Assembly: GCA_938003855.1 (NCBI GenBank)
Contig: CALKXD010000007.1
Location: 62,001 to 126,000 of the forward strand
Reading direction: 5' to 3'
From: an uncultured Granulosicoccaceae bacterium
Lineage (GTDB): Bacteria; Pseudomonadota; Gammaproteobacteria; Granulosicoccales; Granulosicoccaceae
DNA: 64,000 nucleotides
The position numbers were made by a program, and so were the translations under genes. This document shows positions 48,099-57,920 of the stretch, one piece after another (the first letter of the stretch is position 1; each line of letters starts with the position of its first letter). The notes beneath the pieces are model-generated. The model made no database searches, was not told where the DNA came from, and saw only the letters and a list, made by a program, of their open reading frames with translations.

Positions 48099-48956
48099 AT
48101 GAAACAGGCAAGCAAAGATTACCAGCGCGTTGAAAAAGCGTTGCACTACCTGGCGGCGCATTACAGTGAGCAGCCCTCACTGGCTCAGATAGCCGAGGCC
48201 GCCCATGTCAGTGAGTATCATTTCCAGCGGTTGTTCAGTCGCTGGGTCGGGGTTTCTCCAAAGCAGTTTCTGCAATACCTGACCGTACAACACGCCAGGC
48301 AGTGTCTGCGCTCGGACATGTCAGTTCTCGACACGGCCTATGCAAGCGGCCTGTCGGCACCTGCCAGACTTGGTGAAATGTTCCTGCGGCTGGAATCGAT
48401 GACTCCCGGTGAAGTGCGTCGCGGTGGTGTCGGTGTGGAAGTTGAGTACGGCTTTCAGAGCACTGTGTTTGGTGAATGTCTCATTTCTTTTACTGCGCGT
48501 GGTATTTGCGGTTTGGTGTTTTGTGACGAGGTGGGGCACGAGTCTGCACTGCACAACATGAAACGTCAGCTACCTGAGGCGACCTACCGCCAGAATGATG
48601 CGGCTGCGGCCGATTACTGTGCGCGTATTTTTGCGGCGCTTTCCGGCAATCACTCTAGTCAACCCTTGTCACTGTGTGCGATAGCAACGCCGTTTCAGCT
48701 AAAAGTGTGGGAGGCGCTACTTGAGTTGCCGCAGGCCAGTCGGGTCAGCTATAAGCATATTGCCAGTGCGATTGAAAAGCCCGCTGCCGTTCGCGCTGTC
48801 GGTACAGCGATAGGCCGCAACCCGATAGCACTGTTGATTCCCTGTCATCGGGTGATCCGTAGTGATGGTTTGCTTGGCGGGTACCGATGGGGTGAGGCAC
48901 GTAAACTGGCGATACAAGGATGGGAGGCAACCGTCGTCAATAGCAATCATCTGTAG
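48099..48956 (+). CDS. Ada-like AraC / methylated-DNA cysteine methyltransferase
   Basis: This 285-residue fusion has an AraC-type double helix-turn-helix (about residues 8-105, including PSLAQIAEAAHVSEYHFQRL and GVSPKQFLQYL) and an O6-alkylguanine DNA methyltransferase domain. The acceptor is Cys249 in LIPCHRVI, preceded by the RAVGTAIGRNP helix. Compared with E. coli Ada it lacks the N-terminal zinc domain that repairs methylphosphotriesters and triggers activation. It can therefore repair O6-methylguanine, but its regulatory trigger must differ. It stands alone downstream of prfC and ends near a hairpin at 49015. Confidence 0.92.
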   Translation: MKQASKDYQRVEKALHYLAAHYSEQPSLAQIAEAAHVSEYHFQRLFSRWVGVSPKQFLQYLTVQHARQCLRSDMSVLDTAYASGLSAPARLGEMFLRLESMTPGEVRRGGVGVEVEYGFQSTVFGECLISFTARGICGLVFCDEVGHESALHNMKRQLPEATYRQNDAAAADYCARIFAALSGNHSSQPLSLCAIATPFQLKVWEALLELPQASRVSYKHIASAIEKPAAVRAVGTAIGRNPIALLIPCHRVIRSDGLLGGYRWGEARKLAIQGWEATVVNSNHL

Positions 48957-49448
48957 CGTCACCGGCCTTCCGTATAGACAGTACCGGCGTCCGGTGATTG
49001 ATCAGCCAAAGACTACGCTCGGGGTTAACCGAGCGTCAGGTTTATCCATACAACACAACTAATTCCCTTGGCCCGTTACTCAGGTCTCTTGTTTTGTTTT
49101 AACGTGATACCCCTGAAACGGCATCGTTGCACAATTGTTTATAATTGGTACCGACAACCATGAACGGATCGATATAACTTGTGGTGGCGGGGTGAATCGC
49201 TGCTGTTGTTAAGGGCGCCGGTGCGACGGTGATTTGTCTCCATGACTGCATCCGATCCAGTGTTTTGTTGCTAACAGCTTGAGTAATGTCCAGTGGCCGG
49301 CAAGTGCGACTGCAATCGACAAAATAACAGCCACTGTTGCCGGTCCGATGTGACAGCCCGCAGTGACTGATCGACTCCTATACGACGGGCATCCGACCCA
49401 ACGCAGAGATTCCCGTGAAGCCTTGTACTGTGGTGGGGTACTCGCAGG
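48957..49448. other. Long non-coding stretch before the liu promoter
   Basis: These 492 bases between the ada-like gene and the liu promoter hold no credible gene. The hairpin at 49015-49036 is annotated separately. I see no promoter for another gene and no obvious liuR-type regulator gene. Confidence 0.45.
49015..49036 (+). terminator. Hairpin after the Ada-like gene
   Basis: A perfect 8-bp GC-rich inverted repeat ACGCTCGG/CCGAGCGT with a 6-base loop lies 59 bases after the stop. It is a likely transcript end but lacks a clean T-run. Confidence 0.5.
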
Positions 49449-49476
49449 TTGACGTTAACGTAAACGTCAATATAAT
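49449..49476 (+). promoter_or_regulatory. liu promoter with palindromic operator
   Basis: TTGACG (49449-49454) and a perfect TATAAT (49471-49476) are 16 bases apart, forming the strongest plus-strand promoter in the window. The whole -35 and spacer is an exact inverted repeat TTGACGTT-N6-AACGTCAA (49449-49470), so a dimeric regulator bound here would control the promoter directly. Its position before liuA-liuB-liuD and its ACGT-type half-sites resemble, from memory, operators of the MerR-family regulator LiuR. Transcription should begin near 49483, leaving a leader of about 88 nt before the liuA ATG. Confidence 0.75.
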
Positions 49477-49570
49477 TGAGCTGGCAGTCGGGTTGATTGC
49501 TATCCTCTGTATTGGCACTGCTGTTGCCGCGCTTAACGGTGCCAATCTTCTGATCACGAAAGGTGAATCC

Positions 49571-50734
49571 ATGTTTAACGCGTCTATGAATTTTGCTTTG
49601 GGCGACGATGTCGAAGCATTACGGGATCTGGTGCATCGCTGGGCCCAGGACCGCATTGCCCCAATGGCCGCCGAGATAGACAAAAGCAATAGTTTTCCCA
49701 TGGAATTGTGGCCGGAAATGGGGGAGCTTGGTCTGCTGGGGATCACTGTATCTGAAGAGTTTGGCGGTTCCGATATCGGCTATCTTGCGCACACCGTGGC
49801 GGTGGAAGAAATTGCCCGGGCCAGTGCATCGGTGTCGCTGTCTTATGGAGCGCACTCAAATCTCTGTGTGAATCAAATTCATATCAATGGCAGCAATGAG
49901 CAAAAGGCCAGATATCTGCCGAAGCTGGTCAGTGGCGAGCATGTGGGTGCGCTGGCGATGTCAGAATCAGGGGCGGGTTCTGACGTGGTTTCCATGAAGC
50001 TGAAAGCAGACAGAAAAAACGGTTACCACGTTCTCAACGGCAGCAAATACTGGATCACTAACGGACCGGATGCAGACACCCTGGTGGTCTATGCGAAGAC
50101 TGACCCGGATGCCGGATCAAGAGGTATCACGGCGTTTATTATAGAAAAAGGGTTTAAGGGGTTCAGTACCTCGGCGCACTTTGACAAGCTCGGCATGCGT
50201 GGCTCCAACACCGCAGAATTAATATTCGATAACTGTGAAGTGCCCGATGAAAATATACTGGGCCTCGAAGGCAAAGGCGTCCATGTGCTGATGTCGGGAC
50301 TGGATTATGAACGAGTAGTGCTGTCCGGCATTGGCGTTGGTATCATGCACGCTTGTCTAGATCACATAATGCCGTACATGCATGAGCGCAAGCAGTTTGA
50401 CCAACCCATTGGTAACTTTCAGCTTATGCAGGCTAAGATCGCTGATATGTATACCGTGATGAACTCATCGCGTGCCTATGTGTATGCGGTCGCAGGCGCC
50501 TGTGATCGTAACGAAGTCACGCGACAGGATGCGGCGGGCTGTGTTTTGATTGCCAGTGAAAAAGCCATGGAGCAGGCGGTGCAGGCGGTGCAGGCGATGG
50601 GCGGCGCGGGCTACATGAACGATTCACCGTTAAGTCGCATTATGCGTGATGCCAAGCTAATGGAAATTGGCGCGGGTACCAGTGAAATTCGCCGCATGCT
50701 CTGTGGACGGGAGTTGATGCGGGTGACCCGTTGA
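49571..50734 (+). CDS. liuA: Isovaleryl-CoA dehydrogenase
   Basis: This FAD-dependent acyl-CoA dehydrogenase oxidises isovaleryl-CoA to 3-methylcrotonyl-CoA in leucine breakdown. It has 387 residues. Family motifs are [50 protein letters not shown] and [14 protein letters not shown]. The sequence [14 protein letters not shown] holds the Glu position typical of isovaleryl-CoA dehydrogenase. The ATG at 49571 has AAGGTGA upstream; the longer frame back to 49415 runs through the promoter and is rejected. The substrate is supported by the downstream methylcrotonyl-CoA carboxylase genes. Its stop overlaps the TTG start of liuB. Confidence 0.95.
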   Translation: MFNASMNFALGDDVEALRDLVHRWAQDRIAPMAAEIDKSNSFPMELWPEMGELGLLGITVSEEFGGSDIGYLAHTVAVEEIARASASVSLSYGAHSNLCVNQIHINGSNEQKARYLPKLVSGEHVGALAMSESGAGSDVVSMKLKADRKNGYHVLNGSKYWITNGPDADTLVVYAKTDPDAGSRGITAFIIEKGFKGFSTSAHFDKLGMRGSNTAELIFDNCEVPDENILGLEGKGVHVLMSGLDYERVVLSGIGVGIMHACLDHIMPYMHERKQFDQPIGNFQLMQAKIADMYTVMNSSRAYVYAVAGACDRNEVTRQDAAGCVLIASEKAMEQAVQAVQAMGGAGYMNDSPLSRIMRDAKLMEIGAGTSEIRRMLCGRELMRVTR

Positions 50735-52338
50735 GTGTTATCAAGTCGGCGTTGAGCACCAGCGCCGATGCCTTCAAAAAAAATCAACAGGCACATGCTG
50801 ATGCGTTGTCTGTGGTGCAGCAGGCGGCTGCTCACGCTGCTGCCGGTGGCGGTGAGAGTTCCCGCCAGCGCCACTTGTCGCGTGGCAAAATGTTGCCGCG
50901 GGAGCGGGTAGCGCATCTCCTTGATGCCGGTTCCGCTTTTCTGGAAATCGGTGCAACAGCTGCTCATGATATGTACGACGATGCGGCGCCCTGTGCAGGG
51001 GTTATCGCCGGTATCGGGACGGTCAGCGGGCAGGATGTGATGATTGTCTGCAATGATGCCACAGTGAAGGGCGGCACCTATTATCCGCTCACTGTGAAAA
51101 AACACCTCAGAGCGCAGGAAATAGCACAGCAAAACCGTTTGCCGTGTATTTACCTTGTCGACAGCGGCGGTGCCAATCTGCCGAATCAGGATGAAGTTTT
51201 CCCCGACCGCGATCATTTTGGACGGATCTTCTTTAACCAGGCCAATATGTCCGCTGAGGGCATTGCACAGATTGCCGTTGTGATGGGATCGTGCACAGCG
51301 GGTGGTGCCTATGTTCCTGCGATGTCAGATGTCACCATTATTGTGAAAGAGCAGGGCACCATATTTCTAGCGGGCCCGCCGTTGGTGAAAGCCGCCACTG
51401 GTGAGGTTGTTTCCGCAGAGGATCTAGGCGGTGGAGATGTCCATACGCGTCTGTCCGGTGTTGCCGATTCCCTGGCCGATGACGACGCCCATGCACTGGC
51501 ACTGGCCAGGCTTGCGGTGGCAAATTTAAACCGCTGCAAGCCACAGTCTGTTGTATTGCAGCCCAGTGAAGAACCGCTCTACGACCCCGATGAAATCACC
51601 GGTGTGGTGCCGGCAGATTTGAAAACGCCCTATGATATTCGCGAAGTGATAGCGCGGCTGGTAGACGGGTCGCGATTCGATGAATTTAAAACGCGTTACG
51701 GTACTACGCTGGTGTGTGGCTTTGCTCATGTGCACGGAATGCCGGTCGGCATTGTGGCAAACAACGGGGTGCTGTTTTCTGAGGCGGCGGTGAAAGGAGC
51801 GCACTTCATTGAGCTGTGTTCACAACGCAGAATTCCGCTGGTGTTTCTGCAGAATATTACCGGATTTATGGTTGGCCAGCGCTATGAAAGTGAGGGTATT
51901 GCGCGTCACGGCGCTAAATTAGTCACTGCCGTGGCGTCAACCAAAGTCCCAAAGATAACGCTGATCGTCGGTGGCTCTTTCGGTGCCGGCAACTACGGAA
52001 TGGCAGGACGGGCCTACAGTCCGCGATTTCTATGGACCTGGCCAAACTCGCGTATCTCTGTGATGGGCGGTGAGCAGGCGGCAGGTGTGCTCGCTACGGT
52101 CAGGAGAGATTCTATAGAGCGCAAGGGTGGGCAATGGTCGGTGCAGGAAGAACAGGCTTTCAAGCAACCGACCATCGATATGTTCGAAACTCAGGCGCAC
52201 CCTTTGTATGCATCTGCACGGCTGTGGGATGACGGTATCGTTGACCCACGCAAATCGCGCGATGTTCTGGCGTTGAGCCTTGCGGCAAGTCTTAATGCAC
52301 CAATACAGGAAACACGTTTTGGCGTGTTTCGTATGTAG
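50731..52338 (+). CDS. liuB: Methylcrotonyl-CoA carboxylase, carboxyltransferase (beta) subunit
   Basis: This is the carboxyltransferase half of the biotin enzyme that turns 3-methylcrotonyl-CoA into 3-methylglutaconyl-CoA. It has 535 residues. Recognisable parts are [53 protein letters not shown] and [15 protein letters not shown], all typical of the MCC beta subunit rather than propionyl-CoA carboxylase. The start is a TTG overlapping the liuA stop (TTGA), an unusual start codon but clearly required for the frame. liuD follows 12 bases later. Confidence 0.94.
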   Translation: MSVIKSALSTSADAFKKNQQAHADALSVVQQAAAHAAAGGGESSRQRHLSRGKMLPRERVAHLLDAGSAFLEIGATAAHDMYDDAAPCAGVIAGIGTVSGQDVMIVCNDATVKGGTYYPLTVKKHLRAQEIAQQNRLPCIYLVDSGGANLPNQDEVFPDRDHFGRIFFNQANMSAEGIAQIAVVMGSCTAGGAYVPAMSDVTIIVKEQGTIFLAGPPLVKAATGEVVSAEDLGGGDVHTRLSGVADSLADDDAHALALARLAVANLNRCKPQSVVLQPSEEPLYDPDEITGVVPADLKTPYDIREVIARLVDGSRFDEFKTRYGTTLVCGFAHVHGMPVGIVANNGVLFSEAAVKGAHFIELCSQRRIPLVFLQNITGFMVGQRYESEGIARHGAKLVTAVASTKVPKITLIVGGSFGAGNYGMAGRAYSPRFLWTWPNSRISVMGGEQAAGVLATVRRDSIERKGGQWSVQEEQAFKQPTIDMFETQAHPLYASARLWDDGIVDPRKSRDVLALSLAASLNAPIQETRFGVFRM

Positions 52339-52350
52339 AGTGGATCACTA

Positions 52351-54324
52351 GTGTTTAAAAAAATACTAATAGCAAACCGTGGTGAGATAGCCTGCCGCAT
52401 AATGCGAACAGCCCGGTCACTCGGTGTGTCGACGGTGGCGGTGTACTCAGAGGCTGATGCGACCTCCATGCATGTTGCCAGCGCTGACGAAGCCGTCCTG
52501 ATTGGCCCGGCTCCGGTTTCCGACAGCTATCTGCGCGGTGACCGAATCATACAGGCTGCACTCGATACCGGTGCCGAGGCCGTTCATCCGGGATACGGTT
52601 TTTTATCTGAAAATCCGGATTTTGTTAGTCAGGTGGTGGCGGCTGGGTTGCGATTTATCGGCCCGTCAGCGGATGCGATTCGGGCAATGGGTCTTAAGGA
52701 TGCGGCGAAAAATCTGATGGAAGAGGCCGGTGTTCCTGTGGTGCCTGGCTACCATGGTGGCAATCGGGACCCGGAGTTTCTATTGGCGGTGGCTGAACGC
52801 ACCGGCTTTCCGGTCTTGATAAAAGCCCGCGCTGGTGGCGGTGGTAAAGGCATGCGTCTGGTCAACAGCGCTGACGAATTCGCCGCCGCCCTGCAAGGCG
52901 CGCAACGGGAGGCTGAGTCAAGCTTTGGCGACAGTGCCTGCCTGATCGAGAAGTTTGTTACCGCACCGCGTCATATAGAAATACAAGTGTTCGGTGATGA
53001 CTATGGCAACGTAGTGCATTTGTTTGAACGTGATTGCTCGCTGCAACGCAGGCACCAGAAAGTGATTGAAGAAGCCCCGGCACCAGGCATGACCGAGGAG
53101 ATGCGCTGCGCCATGGGAGAGGCCGCAGTGAAAGCCTGTAAGGCGATAAATTATTCCGGTGCAGGCACGGTTGAGTTTATTGTTGACGGCTCTGGTGGAC
53201 TGCAGCCTGATTCTTTCTGGTTTATGGAAATGAATACGCGACTACAGGTCGAGCATCCGGTCACCGAGGCGATCACCGGTCAGGACCTGGTTGCATGGCA
53301 ATTGCACGTGGCCGCTGGAGCACCACTGCCGCTAACGCAGTCCGAGCTCTCTATAAATGGCTGGGCGTTTGAAGCACGTTTGTACGCGGAGGATGTCGGC
53401 AAAGGTTTTTTACCGGCAACCGGCACCTTGCATCATCTGCAGTTTCCGTCAGAGGCACGCATTGATACGGGCATCCGGCAGGGCGATACTATCACACCGT
53501 TTTATGATCCGATGATTGCCAAGGTGATTGCTCATGGACAAAGCCGGACGATGGCGTTGAACCAACTGCACCGCGCACTCAATGGTACCCATGCTGCAGG
53601 CTCGGTGACGAATGTAAACTTTCTACAGGCCTTGTGCACAAACAGTGATTTTGTCCAAGGTAAGGTGGACACCGGATTAATAGAGCGGCATGCGGATCAG
53701 TTAACCGCAGGCAAAGATCCGGCAACGGAAACACTTGCGGTCGCGGCAATCGCAGCAGAAGGTTTGTTTGCTACCGGCAAACCTCCACTGAGCGGTTTTG
53801 CTTTATGGCAACCGCTACAGCGAACTGTCGTACTGACTGCCGACGGCACCGATCAGCCAGTTGAAGTGACCGTGGCTACCATCGATGCGACAACATTTGA
53901 CGTGACCTGCGGTGATGCAACGCACCGGGTCTGTGTTCGGGATGTCGCCAGTGGCAAGATAGACATAGATGGAAGCAGTCGGCGTTTTTTTACTGCGGTT
54001 GATGGTGTCAATGTCAGTGTATTTGCTGAAACTTCCTGGCACTTTATTGTGCCTGACCCGTTGCTGCGGCAAGCCGCTGAAAAAGCCGGCGGTGACCATC
54101 TGTTTGCACCGATGCCGGGGCAGGTGAACGTTGTCAATGTGGCACCGGGTGACCGCGTGAAACACGGTGATGCACTGATGGTGATGGAAGCGATGAAGAT
54201 GGAGCACACGCTGCTGGCACCGCGTGATGGTGTTATAGATGAAATTCTGGCCGCAACAGGCGCACAGGTCGAAGACGGTGCATTATTGCTGAGTCTACAG
54301 CCTGAGGATCAGCCCGACCACTGA
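52351..54324 (+). CDS. liuD: Methylcrotonyl-CoA carboxylase, biotin-containing (alpha) subunit
   Basis: This subunit combines biotin carboxylase and biotin carrier domains. It has 657 residues. It starts FKKILIANRGEIACRIMRTA at a GTG, with the ATP-grasp glycine-rich loop KARAGGGGKGMRLV, RDCSLQRRHQKVIEEAPAP, and MEMNTRLQVEHPVTE. The biotinylated Lys616 lies in VMEAMKMEHTLLAP near the C-terminus. It follows liuB directly. In Pseudomonas-type operons liuC (methylglutaconyl-CoA hydratase) sits between B and D and liuE (HMG-CoA lyase) follows; neither is present here. Confidence 0.95.
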   Translation: MFKKILIANRGEIACRIMRTARSLGVSTVAVYSEADATSMHVASADEAVLIGPAPVSDSYLRGDRIIQAALDTGAEAVHPGYGFLSENPDFVSQVVAAGLRFIGPSADAIRAMGLKDAAKNLMEEAGVPVVPGYHGGNRDPEFLLAVAERTGFPVLIKARAGGGGKGMRLVNSADEFAAALQGAQREAESSFGDSACLIEKFVTAPRHIEIQVFGDDYGNVVHLFERDCSLQRRHQKVIEEAPAPGMTEEMRCAMGEAAVKACKAINYSGAGTVEFIVDGSGGLQPDSFWFMEMNTRLQVEHPVTEAITGQDLVAWQLHVAAGAPLPLTQSELSINGWAFEARLYAEDVGKGFLPATGTLHHLQFPSEARIDTGIRQGDTITPFYDPMIAKVIAHGQSRTMALNQLHRALNGTHAAGSVTNVNFLQALCTNSDFVQGKVDTGLIERHADQLTAGKDPATETLAVAAIAAEGLFATGKPPLSGFALWQPLQRTVVLTADGTDQPVEVTVATIDATTFDVTCGDATHRVCVRDVASGKIDIDGSSRRFFTAVDGVNVSVFAETSWHFIVPDPLLRQAAEKAGGDHLFAPMPGQVNVVNVAPGDRVKHGDALMVMEAMKMEHTLLAPRDGVIDEILAATGAQVEDGALLLSLQPEDQPDH

Positions 54325-54343
54325 GCATCCGGCGTCAGCGAGA

Positions 54344-55372
54344 TCAGGCGGCGTGGTCGATATTGATCAGCGTATCGGCGTCATTAGCAAGTGCCGGGTT
54401 CAGTGTAAGCAGTGTGGTGTATAGATAATCGGCGATCCGTTGCGGAGCAAGTGTGGCGTCCCAGTAGTCCAGTGATTGCTGTTGCCGGCGTGCCATATCA
54501 TCAGGGTTTTCCAGCAATTGATCGAGCAGGTCTGGTAGCTGATGCCAGTCATCGACAATGATAGCGGGCGAGTTTTTCGCAAACCAGTGATCTGGCTGTT
54601 GTTCGGCAATCACAATGCAGCCGTAGTACATGCCTTCGCAGAGTCGGTAGGTTTCCAGGTGCGTACCACGTGGTGACAAACAGATCTTTGTATCCATCAA
54701 AATGCGAGGGTAGCTTTCAAATTCCGGTTTATCGTTAGCCTTCGGAAAATACGTTGAGAGCTTCACATCGGCGACGTAGCTTTTATCTTTTTTCCAATCA
54801 TCGACGGTCGCTACCATGCGCTCACGGGAAAGCACCTTGTTGGTTTTGATCAGGCCGCCCAGTACTTTTTTGTGATCGACACTGCCGGTGAATGATACGT
54901 CGATGCGACGTTGCGCGATTGGTGTGACAGAGACGCGTTTCGGCAACCGGTAGTAGCCATAGGGAATGGCGAAAATATTCCGGGTGCGATCTTTGTGATG
55001 ATGCGGATAGCGTTTGAGGTGCTGTCGAAAGTGCTGCACACGCGCCATTAGGTTGAAAAGCAGCCAGCGCTTATGCAAAGCCAGTGTCATCTGTTGCCCG
55101 GGCGCTTTGAAAATGGCGTGAACACGATTTGCGTAGATCGGCACTCGTGCCCACTCGTCTCCCATAACAAACACCACAACATTGGGTGAGTGATCAAACT
55201 TGCCAGGCAGTTCGGTGACACTGCGAGTGAAGACAAAGGTGTAGTCACCCAGCAAACGGTTGCGTGCCTGCAAGGCGTTGATTACTTGCCAGAAGTACTC
55301 AATATTGCACTCGAGCGCGTACGGCAGCAGGTCTTTGACCACGCTGATCGTTTCCGTCTCTTCACCACCCAT
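54344..55372 (-). CDS. Exostosin/glycosyltransferase-like protein
   Basis: This 342-residue protein has a C-terminal segment LSPRGTHLETYRLCEGMYYG followed by CIVIAEQQPDHWF. The segment resembles the nucleotide-sugar-binding end of exostosin (GT47)-like and related glycosyltransferases, where a conserved Glu follows an RG...R pattern. The N-terminal half is alpha/beta with VVVFVMGDEW and IFAIPYGYYRLP. It has no signal peptide or membrane helix. The ATG at 55372 is chosen; a TTG at 55423 with GGAAGAGAG upstream would add 17 residues. It ends 20 bases from liuD, convergently. The acceptor and sugar are unknown. The neighbouring membrane gene (55729) may share a surface-polysaccharide role, but this is only inference. 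Confidence 0.6.
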   Translation of the reverse strand: MGGEETETISVVKDLLPYALECNIEYFWQVINALQARNRLLGDYTFVFTRSVTELPGKFDHSPNVVVFVMGDEWARVPIYANRVHAIFKAPGQQMTLALHKRWLLFNLMARVQHFRQHLKRYPHHHKDRTRNIFAIPYGYYRLPKRVSVTPIAQRRIDVSFTGSVDHKKVLGGLIKTNKVLSRERMVATVDDWKKDKSYVADVKLSTYFPKANDKPEFESYPRILMDTKICLSPRGTHLETYRLCEGMYYGCIVIAEQQPDHWFAKNSPAIIVDDWHQLPDLLDQLLENPDDMARRQQQSLDYWDATLAPQRIADYLYTTLLTLNPALANDADTLINIDHAA

Positions 55373-55728
55373 GCAAACGTGACAGTTGCCGGGGGTTGTC
55401 TCGTTGTGTACCGTTGCCGCCAAAGTAGCCGCTCTCTTCCACTTCTGGAATTTGTGTCGCCTTAACGGTTAACGGGTGTTGCTCCGATTGGTTTAGCCGG
55501 GCAGGCCGCATTTGAGAATTCTTCTGTGATGATCATTGTTTTTTCTTGTGGTCTGCAACAAAGAGATAATAGGAACCGGCCCGGTTGCCGTTAAATTCTG
55601 TCGGGGTGTGTGTATTTTTTTGGTGAAGTCCAATAGTACCCCCGATCGCTTAAACCCGATGTCGGTGTCAAACAGCTTGTGCGGCTGGCTGTCAGCAAGC
55701 ATCCAGAACGGTTGACGAAGTGCAATTC
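55373..55728. other. Divergent intergenic region
   Basis: These 356 bases lie between the glycosyltransferase-like gene (minus) and the membrane-protein gene (plus). They are AT-rich around 55520-55640 with T-runs, fitting divergent promoters. A short palindrome AACCGG-C-CCGGTT lies at 55574-55586. No -35/-10 pair is assigned and there is no credible gene. Confidence 0.4.
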
Positions 55729-57084
55729 ATGCAAAAACAGTTACATATCTTGTCACTGGTGCTGGTCACAGCGGTCGCCTGTTGTCTTCTTTGGATGCAG
55801 CCCTATCCAATTCTGCATGACTACCCTGAGTGGATGTATCAAGGTTATCTGGTGGGGCAATTGCTGGCCGGTGGCAACGCTGCGATAACTGATACCTTCA
55901 GCCTGGTGTCTCACCCGGTACCTAATTCTCTTAGTCAACTGGCGATCGGTCTACTCAATCTGGTTGTCTCACCGGTGCTTGCCGGCAAGCTGTGGCTTGG
56001 TGCCTATCTGGTGTTTGCCTGCTGGCTATGGTGGAGTGTCACGCGGCCTAGCCGGTTTACTGATGGAGGATCTATTAATCTGATCCTGACACTGACGATA
56101 ACGCTCGGTGCGGGATTCTGGAACGGCTATATAAATTTTCAGTTCGGTTTACTGTTTTTTACCTGGTACATGATCAGGCCACAGACCGATCTGTCTGTGC
56201 GTTCGGTGCTACCGTTTTCGCTGCTGATATTCTTTTCCCACGCTGCGGTTTTTGCGGCCTTTGTGTCTGTTGTGCTGGTTCGCTGCCTCGGGGTAAAAGA
56301 TCGATGGCGCTACCTGGTGGCATTGGTGCCATCGCTGCTGTTGTTGGGTTGGTACATTGTGGTGAAGGTGGCAGACGGTCTGGCGGGCGGAGAGGTTCTG
56401 CCGCTGATCAAGTGGGTTCAGTACAAAGCCTACACGGTGGCCAAGCAAGGGCCGTTTCATAATTTTATTCAACCAGACGGAGAGAGTCTACTGGCTGGTG
56501 CACACTGGCTTTACAGTATTGGCTTTGCCATTAATTTCCTGGTCGTGGTCATTGTTGCAGGGTGGGTATGCACTCTGTTGTGGCGGCAGTTGAGGCAGCG
56601 TGACTGGCCGGACTACGCGGGTGACCCGGTGCGTCGACTGTCGGTGATTATTACCCTGGTACTGCTTTTTGGCGGATTCCTGGTGGCTGGGCAGAACAGC
56701 TTTGGTGTGGTAAATCTAGGTGAGCGCTTTCTGGTGGTGGCAATGGTCCTGCTGCTGGTGTTTTTCCGTTGTCCGTCGCTGCTGCGCCGCGTGTGGGTAG
56801 GTGTGGTTGTGGCGAGCTCTGTCTATCTGCTTGTCGCCACCGTGCTGGTCACGGGCTATGCCGATAAAAGCTATGAAGTAGCGCGTTCAGCCAGTGAAAA
56901 AAATTTGCAGAAGTATGTTGACGAGGTTTACGCCAACAGCCGCCATAAGTATTTTAACCATCGACTGTTTATCTATGCTGATCGTGGTCGGGAGCTAGGC
57001 GACGAGTCACCGGCCTTGCTGCCGATTGATCTTGTGACCAGTATTGTCGTGCCGCGATTGCGCTCGCAGAGTGGCGATGAATAG
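55729..57084 (+). CDS. Polytopic membrane protein of unknown function
   Basis: This 451-residue inner-membrane protein has roughly ten hydrophobic helices. The first loop after helix 1 carries the acidic/aromatic segment LHDYPEWMYQGYLVGQLLAG, and a soluble C-terminal tail of about 60 residues (KNLQKYVDEVYANSRHKYFN) follows the last helix. This layout recalls GT-C glycosyltransferases, which have a catalytic Asp or Glu in the first periplasmic loop, but no family is recognised. The ATG at 55729 is chosen over a GTG three codons earlier. It may function with the divergent glycosyltransferase-like gene. Confidence 0.7.
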   Translation: MQKQLHILSLVLVTAVACCLLWMQPYPILHDYPEWMYQGYLVGQLLAGGNAAITDTFSLVSHPVPNSLSQLAIGLLNLVVSPVLAGKLWLGAYLVFACWLWWSVTRPSRFTDGGSINLILTLTITLGAGFWNGYINFQFGLLFFTWYMIRPQTDLSVRSVLPFSLLIFFSHAAVFAAFVSVVLVRCLGVKDRWRYLVALVPSLLLLGWYIVVKVADGLAGGEVLPLIKWVQYKAYTVAKQGPFHNFIQPDGESLLAGAHWLYSIGFAINFLVVVIVAGWVCTLLWRQLRQRDWPDYAGDPVRRLSVIITLVLLFGGFLVAGQNSFGVVNLGERFLVVAMVLLLVFFRCPSLLRRVWVGVVVASSVYLLVATVLVTGYADKSYEVARSASEKNLQKYVDEVYANSRHKYFNHRLFIYADRGRELGDESPALLPIDLVTSIVVPRLRSQSGDE

Positions 57085-57125
57085 TTCTACTATAGCTCTG
57101 ACTTATCAACGCTACCATAAATTGC

Positions 57126-57719
57126 ATGAATACTGACATCGACGATCTGCGCCACAAGCATCGCTGCGCCCGCGCCGCCCTGACTGAGTCGGTTTTAGAA
57201 GCTAACGCCGAGGCGTTAAGTTCCCGGGTTGCGGCATTGGCAGAGTTTCGTGAGGCAACTCATATTGCCGCCTACATAGCCATTCGCGGCGAGATTGATC
57301 TGGCCATGCTGATGGCCGCTTGTGACAACAAACAGCAATGGTATTTACCGGTACTTTGCGGCGAGAAAATGTTGTTCGCACCATGGCGGCCTGGACAGCC
57401 ACTTGAAAAAAAAGGCTTTGGATTGCTTGAGCCTGCGTCTACAGATTGGATAGACCCGCTTGCGCTCGATCTGGTTCTGGCCCCGTTGGTGGTATTTGAT
57501 GCCTTCTGCAACCGTATCGGACAGGGTGGCGGTTATTACGACCGGACGTTTGCTCATAGACTGGCGCCGCAGCCAGGCGCAGCGTCTAAACCTGTTATGT
57601 TAGGGGTCGCGCATGAGTCGCAGCGCGAGCCGAAATTGCAACCGCAGAACTGGGATGTTCCTCTGGATCTTGTGGTCACTGAGCAACGTGTTTATCGGCG
57701 CCAGGCCGGTCAGTGCTAG
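57126..57719 (+). CDS. fau: 5-formyltetrahydrofolate cyclo-ligase
   Basis: This enzyme converts 5-formyl-THF to 5,10-methenyl-THF with ATP, returning the inhibitory folate to the pool. It has 197 residues. It shows the signature GQGGGYYDRTFA, the substrate loop YLPVLCGEKMLFAPW and VLAPLVVFDAFCNRIG. In many gammaproteobacteria 6S RNA lies just upstream; here only 41 bases separate it from the membrane-protein gene, so 6S RNA is not in that place. Confidence 0.94.
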   Translation: MNTDIDDLRHKHRCARAALTESVLEANAEALSSRVAALAEFREATHIAAYIAIRGEIDLAMLMAACDNKQQWYLPVLCGEKMLFAPWRPGQPLEKKGFGLLEPASTDWIDPLALDLVLAPLVVFDAFCNRIGQGGGYYDRTFAHRLAPQPGAASKPVMLGVAHESQREPKLQPQNWDVPLDLVVTEQRVYRRQAGQC

Positions 57720-57920
57720 CTGCTGTCTGGTCGGCCGGCTTATAGACGGCGGGCAAGGCCTATGGCAGGGGCGTTTAGGTAGAGTTGGCGTACCATAACG
57801 CGCCTTTGCAGTAGCAGTCACGGCGTTGCCTGGACCGCTGTCTCAAGTGGAATGCAGTAACAGTCACTTGACGGTCAACCCCTGATCTGTACCATGGCGT
57901 CTTTTTAGCGAAGCACAGTT

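Noticed and set aside
49415..49570. N-terminal extension of liuA with a hydrophobic segment
   Set aside because: It runs through the TTGACG/TATAAT promoter and palindrome, and the ATG at 49571 has a good AAGGTGA ribosome site and the family start.
54344..55423. Possible horizontal insertion into the liu operon by the glycosyltransferase-like gene
   Set aside because: No repeats, mobile-element genes or clear base-composition change at its borders; the arrangement alone does not prove insertion.
57085..57125. 6S RNA gene expected upstream of the 5-formyl-THF cyclo-ligase gene
   Set aside because: Only 41 bases are available, far too short for 6S RNA.
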